Assembly (NCBI RefSeq): GCF_004365575.1
Contig: NZ_SOBG01000002.1
Span: 254,312 to 318,311, forward strand
DNA length: 64,000 bases
Direction: 5' to 3'
From: Hypnocyclicus thermotrophus
GTDB taxonomy: Bacteria; Fusobacteriota; Fusobacteriia; Fusobacteriales; Fusobacteriaceae
In this document: positions 56,968 to 64,000 of the stretch, in pieces
How positions within the stretch are numbered: the first letter of the stretch is position 1
Layout: each line of letters starts with the position of its first letter
The notes under the pieces: model-generated
Seen by the model: only the letters and a program-made list of their open reading frames with translations
Database searches by the model: none
Told to the model about the DNA's origin: nothing
Program-made: the position numbers and the translations under genes

Positions 56968-57558
56968 ATGAGCATACTTAAAGAAAACTTATGGGAAAAC
57001 AATCCTGTTTTTGTACAAATATTAGGGATTTGTAGTACACTAGCTGTTACAAATAATCTTACAAATACATTTATAATGACAGTAGCTCTTATATTTGTTA
57101 CAGCATTTTCTAGTTTAACAGTATCTCTATTAAAAGAGTATATACCAAAAAAAGTAAGAATGATAATTCAAACTTTAATTATAGCATTTTATGTAATATT
57201 TGTAGATATATTGCTTCGTGCATATTTGCCAAATATAAGTAAAGCACTTGGGCCTTATGTTGGATTAATTATTACAAATTGTATTATCATGGGAAGAGCA
57301 GAAGCTTTTGCACAATCAAATCCACCGATTTTATCATTTTGGGATGGATTTACCTCAGGATTAGGTTATATGTGGGTACTTATGATAATAGCATTTTTTA
57401 GAGAGTTTTTAGGCTTTGGAACACTGTTTGGTATAAGTGTGGCACCTAGTGGATTTACAACATGGACAATTATGATAATGGCTCCGAGTGCTTTCTTTTT
57501 ATTAGGTACACTTATTTGGATTAGTAAAACTATTATGCTTAAAAAGGAGGTTAAATAA
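56968..57558 (+). CDS. nqrD: Na+-NQR subunit D
   Basis: A 196-residue membrane subunit with six predicted helices. NNPVFVQILGICSTLAVTNNL, VGLIITNCIIMGRAEAFA and FFREFLGFGTLFG are the conserved blocks, including the membrane cysteines that bind the intramembrane iron centre together with NqrE. The sequence is closer to NqrD than to RnfE. It ends on the first base of the nqrE start codon. Confidence 0.94.
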   Translation: MSILKENLWENNPVFVQILGICSTLAVTNNLTNTFIMTVALIFVTAFSSLTVSLLKEYIPKKVRMIIQTLIIAFYVIFVDILLRAYLPNISKALGPYVGLIITNCIIMGRAEAFAQSNPPILSFWDGFTSGLGYMWVLMIIAFFREFLGFGTLFGISVAPSGFTTWTIMIMAPSAFFLLGTLIWISKTIMLKKEVK

Positions 57559-58151
57559 TGAGTCCAGATATTAGTCCGATAGTATTATTTTTTGCTTCAA
57601 TATTTACAAGCAATATTTTATTAGCCAATTTTTTAGGAATGTGTTCATTTATATCTATATCAAAAGATATGAATTCATCAAATGGTCTTGGAATGGCGGT
57701 AACTGCTGTTCTTACTATTACGGCAGCTATTAACTGGGTAGTTATTAATTATATACTTATTCCTTTTGATCTTTTGTATTTACGATATATTGTATTTATT
57801 GTAGTTATTGCAGCAACTGTGCAAATATTAGAAATGTTAATTGATAGATTATCACCGAGTCTTTATATGGCTCTTGGGATATTTTTACCGTTAATTACGG
57901 TAAATTGTGCAATATTAGGAGTATCACTTTTTATAGAAATAAGAAAATATACTTTTATTCAAACTCTTTTTTACGCTTTTGGAGCTGGACTTGGATGGTG
58001 GCTTGCTATAATGCTTCTTTCTGCAATACAAAAGAAAATAGCTAATGCACCAGTCCCAGCAGGATTAAAAGGGCCTGGAATAACATTAATTACAATAGGG
58101 TTTATGGCAATGGCATTTATTGGTTTTTCTGGAATGCTTATTGTACAATAA
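57558..58151 (+). CDS. nqrE: Na+-NQR subunit E
   Basis: A 197-residue six-helix membrane subunit, inverted relative to NqrD. NILLANFLGMCSFISISK, ALGIFLPLITVNCAILG and VPAGLKGPGITLITIGFMAM are diagnostic for NqrE; the two cysteines pair with those of NqrD around the intramembrane iron centre. Its GGAGG site lies in the last codons of nqrD. Confidence 0.95.
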   Translation: MSPDISPIVLFFASIFTSNILLANFLGMCSFISISKDMNSSNGLGMAVTAVLTITAAINWVVINYILIPFDLLYLRYIVFIVVIAATVQILEMLIDRLSPSLYMALGIFLPLITVNCAILGVSLFIEIRKYTFIQTLFYAFGAGLGWWLAIMLLSAIQKKIANAPVPAGLKGPGITLITIGFMAMAFIGFSGMLIVQ

Positions 58152-58169
58152 CATAAAAGGAGGTAAATT

Positions 58170-59276
58170 ATGGAGTTTATTATAGCACCTCTAATTATAT
58201 CAATTCTTACTGGAATATTAGCAGCTATTATTTCGATTACAGATAAAATTGTAAATAATTATGGTGAAATTACTATTTCTATAAATAATGGTAAAAAGGA
58301 AATAAAAATAGATGGAGGAGAAAATCTTTTAACAACATTATCTTCTAAAGAAATTTATCTACCTTCTGCATGTGGTGGAAGAGGAAGTTGTGGAGCCTGT
58401 AAATGTAAAGTAACAAGTGATGTAGGAGAATATTTACCAACAGAGATACCGTATCTTACAAAAGAAGAAATGAAAGAAAATATAAGATTAGGATGTCAAA
58501 TAAAATTAAAAAAAGATATTTCAATAGAAATTCCGGATAGTTTATTTAATGTAAAAAAATATGAAGCTGTTGTTGAAAAAATAGTAGATGTAACACATGA
58601 TATAAAAGAAGTACTATTTAATTTAGGAAATGAAGAAATAAACTTTACTGCAGGAATGTATATGCAACTATGTATACCGCCATATGATAAAATAAAAAAT
58701 GAAACTCAAAGAGCATATTCGATATCATCAAAACCAAGTGATAAACATCATATTGAACTACTAATAAGACTTGTTCCTGGAGGAATTGCGACAACATGGG
58801 TACATACATACTTAAAAGAGGGAGATAAAGTGAAGTTAATAGGCCCATTTGGAGAATTTGAAGCAACACCTACAAATAGTACAATGATATGTGTAGCAGG
58901 TGGATCTGGTATGGCGCCATTTAAATCTATGCTTTATCATATGTATGAAAATAACATTAATGATAGAGAGATATGGTACTTTTTTGGAGCTAGAACTAAA
59001 AAAGACTTATTTTATTTAGAGGAATTAGCAGAATTACAAGAAAAATGGCCAAATTTTCATTTTGTACCGGCATTATCTGAACCAGAAGGTGAAGAATGGA
59101 AAGGCGAATCAGGTCTTATTACAGATGTTTTAGATAGATATTTAAAAACAATAATTAATTCAGGATATAAAGAGGGATATCTATGTGGAAGTCCAGGAAT
59201 GATAAATGCTTGTAATAATGTAATGACTGCAAATGGAATAAAACTTGAAAATATTTATTATGATAAATTTGCTTAA
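58170..59276 (+). CDS. nqrF: Na+-NQR subunit F, NADH dehydrogenase
   Basis: A 368-residue NADH-oxidising subunit that decides the identity of the complex. One N-terminal helix (about 5-25); a plant-type [2Fe-2S] ferredoxin domain with Cys68, Cys74, Cys77 and Cys109 (ACGGRGSCGACKC ... LGCQI); an FAD domain with RAYSISS; and an NAD(P)H domain with CVAGGSGMAPFKSML and YLCGSPGMI. Rnf complexes have RnfB/RnfC instead and no such protein, so the operon is Nqr type. It is somewhat shorter than the usual roughly 407 residues. The AGGAGG before the next gene overlaps the end of this one. Confidence 0.95.
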   Translation: MEFIIAPLIISILTGILAAIISITDKIVNNYGEITISINNGKKEIKIDGGENLLTTLSSKEIYLPSACGGRGSCGACKCKVTSDVGEYLPTEIPYLTKEEMKENIRLGCQIKLKKDISIEIPDSLFNVKKYEAVVEKIVDVTHDIKEVLFNLGNEEINFTAGMYMQLCIPPYDKIKNETQRAYSISSKPSDKHHIELLIRLVPGGIATTWVHTYLKEGDKVKLIGPFGEFEATPTNSTMICVAGGSGMAPFKSMLYHMYENNINDREIWYFFGARTKKDLFYLEELAELQEKWPNFHFVPALSEPEGEEWKGESGLITDVLDRYLKTIINSGYKEGYLCGSPGMINACNNVMTANGIKLENIYYDKFA

Positions 59277-59289
59277 GGAGGTAAAATAG

Positions 59290-59739
59290 ATGAAACTTTC
59301 TCCAAAATATGAAAAAGCAATGGCAAATATGCAAGTAGGAATAATATCAGCACAAGGTTTTTTAGGTGATGAAGAAATAAATTTAGTTGATATTATTAAT
59401 AGAGATGAAAATGAATTTAATAAATTAGGATTAAAGTTTGATGAGGTAGCAAAAAAACTAAAATATTTATTAGAAAAAGGTCAAAAAGGGTTAGGAGAAC
59501 CTATTACAGTTGATGAAAGATGGTTAGTACAAGTATATGAAGCAAAAGGGAAAATGCCATGTCCATTTGAAGATTACATGGCTCAAAAAAGCGTAGTAAC
59601 TTTAACAGATAAAAATACAAATCATAAATTAATGTATACAGATTTATCAATACATTTAATTGAAAAGCATCATTTTTTAGAAGGAAAAGGAAGTACTTTT
59701 AGACTTGAACCTAAGATATTAAAAAAAATATTATATTAA
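59290..59739 (+). CDS. unknown 149-residue protein of the Nqr operon
   Basis: I do not recognise this protein. It has no signal peptide or membrane helix, so it is probably cytoplasmic. It has well-defined conserved-looking blocks: NMQVGIISAQGFLGDEE at the start, FDEVAKKLKYLLEKGQKGL, a single cysteine in GKMPCPFEDYM, and SIHLIEKHHFLEGKGSTFRLEP near the end, with a His-His pair. AGGAGG at 59277-59282 precedes the ATG, 13 bases after nqrF, and a strong terminator follows, so it is the sixth and last gene of the unit. It may be an assembly or regulatory factor, or serve where NqrA is missing; that is inference from position. Confidence 0.75.
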   Translation: MKLSPKYEKAMANMQVGIISAQGFLGDEEINLVDIINRDENEFNKLGLKFDEVAKKLKYLLEKGQKGLGEPITVDERWLVQVYEAKGKMPCPFEDYMAQKSVVTLTDKNTNHKLMYTDLSIHLIEKHHFLEGKGSTFRLEPKILKKILY

Positions 59740-59765
59740 AAAAAGAGCCGTACGGCTCTTTTTTT
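59738..59765. terminator. terminator after the Nqr operon
   Basis: AAAAAAAGAGCCGT is directly followed by its complement ACGGCTCTTTTTTT. It also lies at the end of the minus-strand small gene at 59765-59890 and can serve both. Confidence 0.92.
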
Positions 59766-59890
59766 TATTTACATGATGTAATTAAAACACCTTTTTTAGC
59801 AAGATTTTTTTTATTTTTTTCCTGCTGTTTTTTTAAATATTTTTCTTTTAATTTTTTTAAAGTTTCAGTTTCTTCTCTTAAAACACCCAT
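59765..59890 (-). CDS. probable 41-residue basic small protein
   Basis: A short frame encoding MGVLREETETLKKLKEKYLK and then a Lys/Gln-rich helix ending AKKGVLITSCK. The ATG has AAGGGGG eight bases upstream, and the frame begins 22 bases after the aroB-ppx stop on the same strand and ends at a terminator. The composition predicts a single charged helix or coiled coil with one cysteine near the end. Function unknown; because ribosome site, position and terminator agree, I think it is translated. Confidence 0.45.
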   Translation of the reverse strand: MGVLREETETLKKLKEKYLKKQQEKNKKNLAKKGVLITSCK

Positions 59891-59912
59891 TGATTAAGCC
59901 CCCTTGTAATTT

Positions 59913-61886
59913 TTATTTTGAAATCATTATGCCCTCTAATATATCGTTTTCAGATACTAAAATAACCCTTTTATTAAAATATTTCAATAATATTTTTAAT
60001 ATTAAAGTACCTGCTACTATAACTTCTGCTCTTTTAGGATGTAGTCCAACAATTTTTTTTCTTTCATCTATTGATTTTGACATAAATAATTCTAAATTAT
60101 TTTCAATATCTTTTATATTTAATAAATAATTGTGTATTTCTTTTGTATCATATTCTTTTAATCCCTTTAAAACTGATACTTGAGTAGTTACTGTACCAGC
60201 TACTCCAACTAACTCATATTCATCAAAATTAAAATATTTTAATTTGGTTTGATCTAACATATTATAAACAAAATTTTTCATTTTTGCAATATTTTCTTTA
60301 TATTTATCATTTTTAAAAAATTTCTCTTTTATACGTACAGAACCAAAGTTAAAACTTTTTATAAAAGAAATATTGTCTTTAGTTCCAATTATTATTTCAG
60401 TACTTCCACCACCTATATCAATAGCAATAAATTTTTTATTATCTTTAATTTCAGATAAAATACCGTTAAAACAGTAAATTCCCTCTTGTTCGCCTGAAAT
60501 ACATTTAATGTTTAAGCCAACTTCATTTTTTACTCTTGAGATAAATATATTTTTATTACTAGAATCTCTTGTAGCAGATGTTGCACAGGATTTAACATCA
60601 CTTATTTTGTATTTATCAATTATATATTTATAATTTTTTAAAACTTCAATAGTTCTTTCTATGGCACTATCTTTTAAAAAGCCATTTTTATCAACATCTT
60701 CACCAAGTCTTGTTATTTCCATAAGTTTTAAATACTTTTTATTAATATATCCATTATAAAGTTCAGCAATAAATAATCGAACACTATTAGTGCCTATGTC
60801 GATTATAGCACGAAGTTTTGTATCAGTTATTTTATCATATAATTCTTTTAATTTTTCTATTTCTAAATCAATAAATTTTACTGTACCAAGTTTTGGACAT
60901 ATAACAAGTCTTAGTTTTTCACTTTTATTTTTTTTATCTTTTTTAAAAATCTTTATCATTGTTTCAAAATCATATTTTGGTACTAAATATGACATGTTTA
61001 ATTTTTGAAATAATTCTATTTGTTTATCAACAACTTCTTTTTCTACAAGGCCTAATTCATATCCAAGTTTATTAACAAAATTCATACCAAGAATTACTGC
61101 TTCACCGTGTGTATAAACTTTATAATTAGTTATTTTTTCAATAACATGTCCATAACTATGCCCATAATTAAGTGCAGCTCTTATTCCATTTTCTTTCTCA
61201 TCTTTTGATACAACCGCTGCTTTTGTTTGACAGCTATGAAATATCATTTTAATAAAAGTATCTTTATCAAAATTATTTATTTTTTCATAATTTTTAAAGA
61301 TGAAATCATAAAATTCTTTATTAAAAGTAGCAGCCATTTTAATTATCTCTCCAAGGCCACTTTTTATTTCTCTTGTTTCTAATGTTTTTAATACACTAAT
61401 ATCTACTAAAACTAATTTTGGTTGGTAAAAACTTCCAATTATATTTTTCGCTTTGTAATTTACAGCAACTTTACCACCAATACTAGCGTCTACCTGTGAA
61501 AGAAGTGTTGTGGGTACTTGTATAAAATCAATTCCTCTCATAAAAGTAGCTGCTACATAACCGGATAAGTCACATACAACTCCTCCTCCTAGTGATATAA
61601 TAAGACTTTTTCTATTAAAATTATTTTCGAGCATAAAATCATATATTGGAAGTACAGTATCTAATTTTTTATACTCTTCTCCATCTTCTATTGTGAATGT
61701 AAATATATTATCTTTTTTTTTAAAAGAATTTAAAAATTTTTCTAAATATAAAGGTCCAACAGTAGTATTAGTGATAATAAGTATTTTTTTGTAATCATTT
61801 ATATAATTATTTATCTCATTAAAAATATTCTCTCCCATTAAAATATCATAGCTTTTTTCTTTTAAATCCACCCTTAGTTTTTCCAT
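59913..61886 (-). CDS. aroB: 3-dehydroquinate synthase fused to a Ppx/GppA-type phosphatase
   Basis: A 657-residue fusion in one uninterrupted frame. Residues 1 to about 350 are AroB, which makes 3-dehydroquinate from DAHP: SLGGGVVCDLSGYVAATFMRG, QVPTTLLSQVDASIGGK and the metal ligands Glu180, His253 (NYGHSYGH) and His270 (YTHGEAV). After a linker of only a few residues, about 358-657 form a Ppx/GppA exopolyphosphatase domain: AIIDIGTNSVRLFIAE (361-376), ATSATRDSSN, SGEQEGIYCFNG, AIDIGGGSTEIIIG and NFGSVRIKEKF. Both halves keep their active-site motifs. AGGAGG overlaps the aroK stop. Ppx/GppA enzymes hydrolyse polyphosphate or pppGpp; which applies is unknown. Confidence 0.92.
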   Translation of the reverse strand: MEKLRVDLKEKSYDILMGENIFNEINNYINDYKKILIITNTTVGPLYLEKFLNSFKKKDNIFTFTIEDGEEYKKLDTVLPIYDFMLENNFNRKSLIISLGGGVVCDLSGYVAATFMRGIDFIQVPTTLLSQVDASIGGKVAVNYKAKNIIGSFYQPKLVLVDISVLKTLETREIKSGLGEIIKMAATFNKEFYDFIFKNYEKINNFDKDTFIKMIFHSCQTKAAVVSKDEKENGIRAALNYGHSYGHVIEKITNYKVYTHGEAVILGMNFVNKLGYELGLVEKEVVDKQIELFQKLNMSYLVPKYDFETMIKIFKKDKKNKSEKLRLVICPKLGTVKFIDLEIEKLKELYDKITDTKLRAIIDIGTNSVRLFIAELYNGYINKKYLKLMEITRLGEDVDKNGFLKDSAIERTIEVLKNYKYIIDKYKISDVKSCATSATRDSSNKNIFISRVKNEVGLNIKCISGEQEGIYCFNGILSEIKDNKKFIAIDIGGGSTEIIIGTKDNISFIKSFNFGSVRIKEKFFKNDKYKENIAKMKNFVYNMLDQTKLKYFNFDEYELVGVAGTVTTQVSVLKGLKEYDTKEIHNYLLNIKDIENNLELFMSKSIDERKKIVGLHPKRAEVIVAGTLILKILLKYFNKRVILVSENDILEGIMISK

Positions 61887-61894
61887 ATATCCTC

Positions 61895-62413
61895 CTACAT
61901 CTCTTCTATATAGATTTTTTTTATAATATCAGTAATTTCATCAAGATCTTCATTTTTATTATATACTTCAAAATCACAACTATTTTTATAGATATCTTTT
62001 CTATCATTTAGCAATTTTTTTATTTTTTCGTATGTATCTTTACAAATTAGTAAAGGTCTTTTATTTGGTCTTCGCATAACTCTTTTATAGATATTATCTA
62101 TACTAGTTGAGATAAGACAAATATTAGCATGTTTTCTTAATGAAAGTAAATTATTTTTATTTAAAATAGTACCTCCTCCAGTAGCAATTATAGTATTACT
62201 CATTGTTTCACATTCTTTTATTATTTCTTCTTCAAGATTTCTAAAATAGTGTTCTCCTTTTTCTTTAAAAATTTCATTGACTTTCATATTTTCTCTTTTC
62301 ATTATTTCATAGTCTAAGTCAAAAAAATTCATATCAATTTTCTTTGCTAAAACTTTACCTATTGTGGTTTTTCCTACCCCCATAAAACCAATTAAAGCTA
62401 AATTCGTTTTCAT
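61895..62413 (-). CDS. aroK: shikimate kinase
   Basis: A 172-residue kinase that phosphorylates shikimate in aromatic amino acid synthesis. The P-loop GFMGVGKTTIGK (residues 9-20), the shikimate-binding Asp in FDLDYEIMKRENMKVNEIF, RNLEEEII, ATGGGTI and the lid RRPNKRPLL are all present. GAGGTAA precedes the ATG. First gene of the aroK-aroB unit; the aroB start lies eight bases after its stop. Confidence 0.95.
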   Translation of the reverse strand: MKTNLALIGFMGVGKTTIGKVLAKKIDMNFFDLDYEIMKRENMKVNEIFKEKGEHYFRNLEEEIIKECETMSNTIIATGGGTILNKNNLLSLRKHANICLISTSIDNIYKRVMRRPNKRPLLICKDTYEKIKKLLNDRKDIYKNSCDFEVYNKNEDLDEITDIIKKIYIEEM

Positions 62414-63085
62414 AGACTTTACCTCGTTATTTTATTTTACATTTAGTATATCATTTATTAGTTATATTTTTCAAGTAAAAGGGTAAATTAGATTAATAAA
62501 ATTATACTAATTTTATTAAAAGTAAATTACTTATATCTGCCAACTGAAGATATACGGAATGAGTAAAATAGATATAGGTTTTCTAAAAGAGTAGTTAAAG
62601 TTAAGAGTTCTTTTAATTTTTGACAAGCGAGTGATAGTAAATATTTTAATTTTTTTAATTATATTTTTTTTAATTATCATTTGATTAAAGGTAAAAATTT
62701 AAAAAATTAGAATACAGCGAGGTTTAAAAGTATTATAACAATTAGAGTAAAATTAAAATTGACTTATTTAAGAGAGATATGATGATAGAATATTTATTAG
62801 AGGAGCATAAAAAAATCCAGGAATTTAATCCAGGATTTTAATCTTACTTTATATATTTTCTCTTTTCTTAGGAACTATTATATACTTGATATAAAGGTTA
62901 TTTCTACTTAATTTGTTAAAGTATTTTTTGATTTTTATTATATTCTATTAAAAAAAATTAATCTTTTTTATTAATATTATCAAAACGCTTTTTCTTTATC
63001 TATTATAATTATTTCTAGCTATTAGTTTTGGGTTACTACTGGGATATTAGTTTTTTTAATATAAACTATCACCTTAAAATAATTT
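62414..63085. other. gene-poor stretch
   Basis: I find no supportable gene in these 670 bases. There is a promoter-like TTGACA (62619-62624), a 20-codon frame at about 62779-62841 without a good ribosome site, and a short imperfect hairpin AAAATCC/GGATTTT within it. The many stops in all frames suggest decayed DNA. Confidence 0.5.
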
Positions 63086-63337
63086 TTATTTATTTATTTC
63101 ATTTTCATATTTACCATGAGATAAAAATAATAGATCCATTACAAGTATTTTTTTTGCAAATTTTTTTATATATTGACGAAATTTAATATTGTTTTTAGTT
63201 TTTTCATTGTTAATAATAATTCGTGTAGAGAAAACCAAAAGTTTAAGTAACTTATCTTCAAGTATTTTTTGTCCTAATTTACTTTTGATATAAAAATATA
63301 TGATTAATGTAACAATTAATATGATAATTATATTCAT
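63086..63337 (-). CDS. small single-helix membrane protein
   Basis: An 83-residue protein with one N-terminal membrane helix (MNIIIILIVTLIIYFYI, residues 1-17) and a basic, Lys-rich cytoplasmic part. I use the ATG at 63337, with AAGGAGGTGAT upstream; a GTG at 63346 is inside that site. The layout, one helix followed by an amphipathic tail, recalls holin-like or membrane-tethering peptides, but I cannot assign a family. It lies 67 bases after the next unknown gene on the same strand and may share its transcript. Confidence 0.5.
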   Translation of the reverse strand: MNIIIILIVTLIIYFYIKSKLGQKILEDKLLKLLVFSTRIIINNEKTKNNIKFRQYIKKFAKKILVMDLLFLSHGKYENEINK

Positions 63338-63404
63338 AATTATCACCTCCTTGTAATAAAACTTATTAATGGTAAAAGATATTTTATATTATTATTATCG
63401 TCAA

Positions 63405-63770
63405 TTATTCTCCTTCTATTAATCCAAAATCAAAATAATTATTATCAGATTCATCAGATTCATCCCATACAAAACTTACTTGAGATAAATTCATATCTAA
63501 AAATTCAATTGAAAATTCGGTAGGACCTTCATTTGCACCAACTAAATTATATAATTTACTTAGTAATTTTGTTTTAAATTCATTGTTCTCTTCTAGAAAA
63601 TTATTAAAAAATTCATTTGAGAGATAAACAGCAACTTTTTTATCATTATTATTTATATGCAAATGAACTTTACCAATATCTCTATTTTCATTATTCACTT
63701 CAAGTAATATAGTATATATTTCAGAATCAGATGTTCTATATCGTCTTAAAAATTCAATAGTGTATTTCAT
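63405..63770 (-). CDS. unknown acidic 121-residue protein
   Basis: I do not recognise this protein. It is soluble, without signal peptide, and has an acidic C-terminus (VWDESDESDNNYFDFGLIEGE). The middle predicts beta strands (IGKVHLHINNNDKKVAVYLS) then a helix. The ATG follows AAAGGATGTGAT at good spacing, so the gene is likely real. Neighbours give no functional clue. Confidence 0.5.
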   Translation of the reverse strand: MKYTIEFLRRYRTSDSEIYTILLEVNNENRDIGKVHLHINNNDKKVAVYLSNEFFNNFLEENNEFKTKLLSKLYNLVGANEGPTEFSIEFLDMNLSQVSFVWDESDESDNNYFDFGLIEGE

Positions 63771-63836
63771 TTTATCACATCCTTTATCACTAGCTATATT
63801 ATAATTTACTTGAAATTTTTAATTATCCTTTTATTA

Positions 63837-64000
63837 TTTATAGAAAAAATATACAAAGCAGCCCTCTTCACGATATAGGGAAAGTAGGAATTCCTGATAA
63901 GATTTTATTAAAGCCGGGAAAACTTACAAAAGAAGAATTTAAAATAATGAAAACACATACAATTATTGGTGCTAATATATTGAAAAGTTTTAAAGAAAAC
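63837..64000 (+). pseudogene. HD-GYP domain remnant, frameshifted and 5'-truncated (continues past window)
   Basis: The frame running to the window end encodes [20 protein letters not shown] followed by [19 protein letters not shown], the core of an HD-GYP c-di-GMP phosphodiesterase. Immediately upstream the family pattern continues in another frame as IEKIYKAA; one base appears lost in the GCAGCC-CTCTTCAC junction, since adding one C would give the usual AAPLHDIGK. Further upstream no HD-GYP sequence or start is seen, so the copy is also truncated. No functional product is expected unless the base loss is a sequencing error. Confidence 0.7.

Noticed and set aside
55487-59276. Reading the operon as an Rnf complex
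   Set aside because: Subunits B-E are related to RnfD/G/E/A, but the NADH-oxidising NqrF replaces RnfB and RnfC, and NqrD and NqrE motifs fit Nqr better.
62779-62841. 20-codon frame MMIEYLLEEHKKIQEFNPGF in the gene-poor stretch
   Set aside because: Too short, poor ribosome site and no neighbour link; possibly a decayed fragment.
1-64000. CRISPR arrays, tRNA or rRNA genes, prophage or intact insertion sequence
   Set aside because: I looked through the gaps on both strands and saw no regular spaced repeats, cloverleaf genes, transposase or phage structural genes.

Overview
The window is very AT-rich chromosomal DNA with dense, short-gapped operons on both strands. I think it comes from a fermentative, anaerobic, two-membrane bacterium, most likely a member of the Fusobacteriota; this is inference from style and gene content, with no rRNA to confirm it. 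Supporting points are an Na+-NQR type respiratory complex, pyruvate carboxylase, anaerobic-type thiamine synthesis through the radical-SAM enzyme ThiH, single-chain PurL, a small outer-membrane-like barrel protein, frequent TTG starts and strong AGGAGG ribosome sites. A chemoreceptor suggests motility. I see no rRNA, tRNA, CRISPR array or intact insertion sequence.

Layout. 1-2.7 kb: the 3' part of a restriction-modification methylase with clearly higher GC than its surroundings, then an orphan coiled-coil protein; this looks acquired. 2.7-8.4 kb: zinc-ribbon protein, aldo/keto reductase divergent from its probable MerR (NmlR/AdhR-like) regulator, cardiolipin synthase plus PHP protein, and a PAS-GGDEF diguanylate cyclase. 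8.5-15.1 kb: lepA, an oxidoreductase, an FMN-binding lipoprotein, rpiB, HIT protein, rRNA/tRNA methyltransferase, and a MATE exporter whose promoter carries the same MerR operator as the aldo/keto reductase. 15.2-20.9 kb: a TPP-riboswitch thiamine operon thiS-G-H-F-(thiD2-thiE)-C plus one unknown small gene. 21-35.3 kb: the whole inosine monophosphate pathway in two blocks, purL-E-K-C-F-M-N behind a guanine-type riboswitch and purH-purD-fhs behind a ZTP riboswitch.

35.4-42.8 kb (mostly minus strand): dCMP deaminase, pyruvate carboxylase, a YibE/F membrane protein, and the agmatine-to-putrescine pair aguA-aguB. 43-54.3 kb: an outer-membrane-like protein, then a beta-glucoside utilisation cluster: GH4 glycosidase, BadF-type sugar kinase, ABC importer without its ATPase, chemoreceptor, ROK regulator and a surface GH8 glucanase lipoprotein. 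54.3-62.4 kb: phosphofructokinase, an NqrBCDEF operon that lacks NqrA and ends with an unknown 149-residue gene, and a shikimate operon in which AroB is fused to a Ppx/GppA phosphatase domain. 62.4-64 kb: gene-poor, decayed-looking DNA with two small unknown genes and a frameshifted HD-GYP remnant at the edge.

How the parts work together. The purine block makes IMP and includes Fhs, which supplies the 10-formyl-tetrahydrofolate that PurN and PurH consume; its riboswitches read both the end product and the AICAR/ZMP intermediate. The thiamine operon makes both the thiazole and pyrimidine halves and joins them. The glucan cluster can be read as a full path: GH8 cuts polymer at the surface, the ABC importer takes up oligosaccharide, the kinase may phosphorylate it, GH4 splits it, and the phosphofructokinase next door feeds glycolysis. 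The most unusual items are the NqrA-less Nqr complex with its orphan partner, the AroB-Ppx/GppA fusion, the kinase/GH4 route without a phosphotransferase system, and the two-target MerR regulon.
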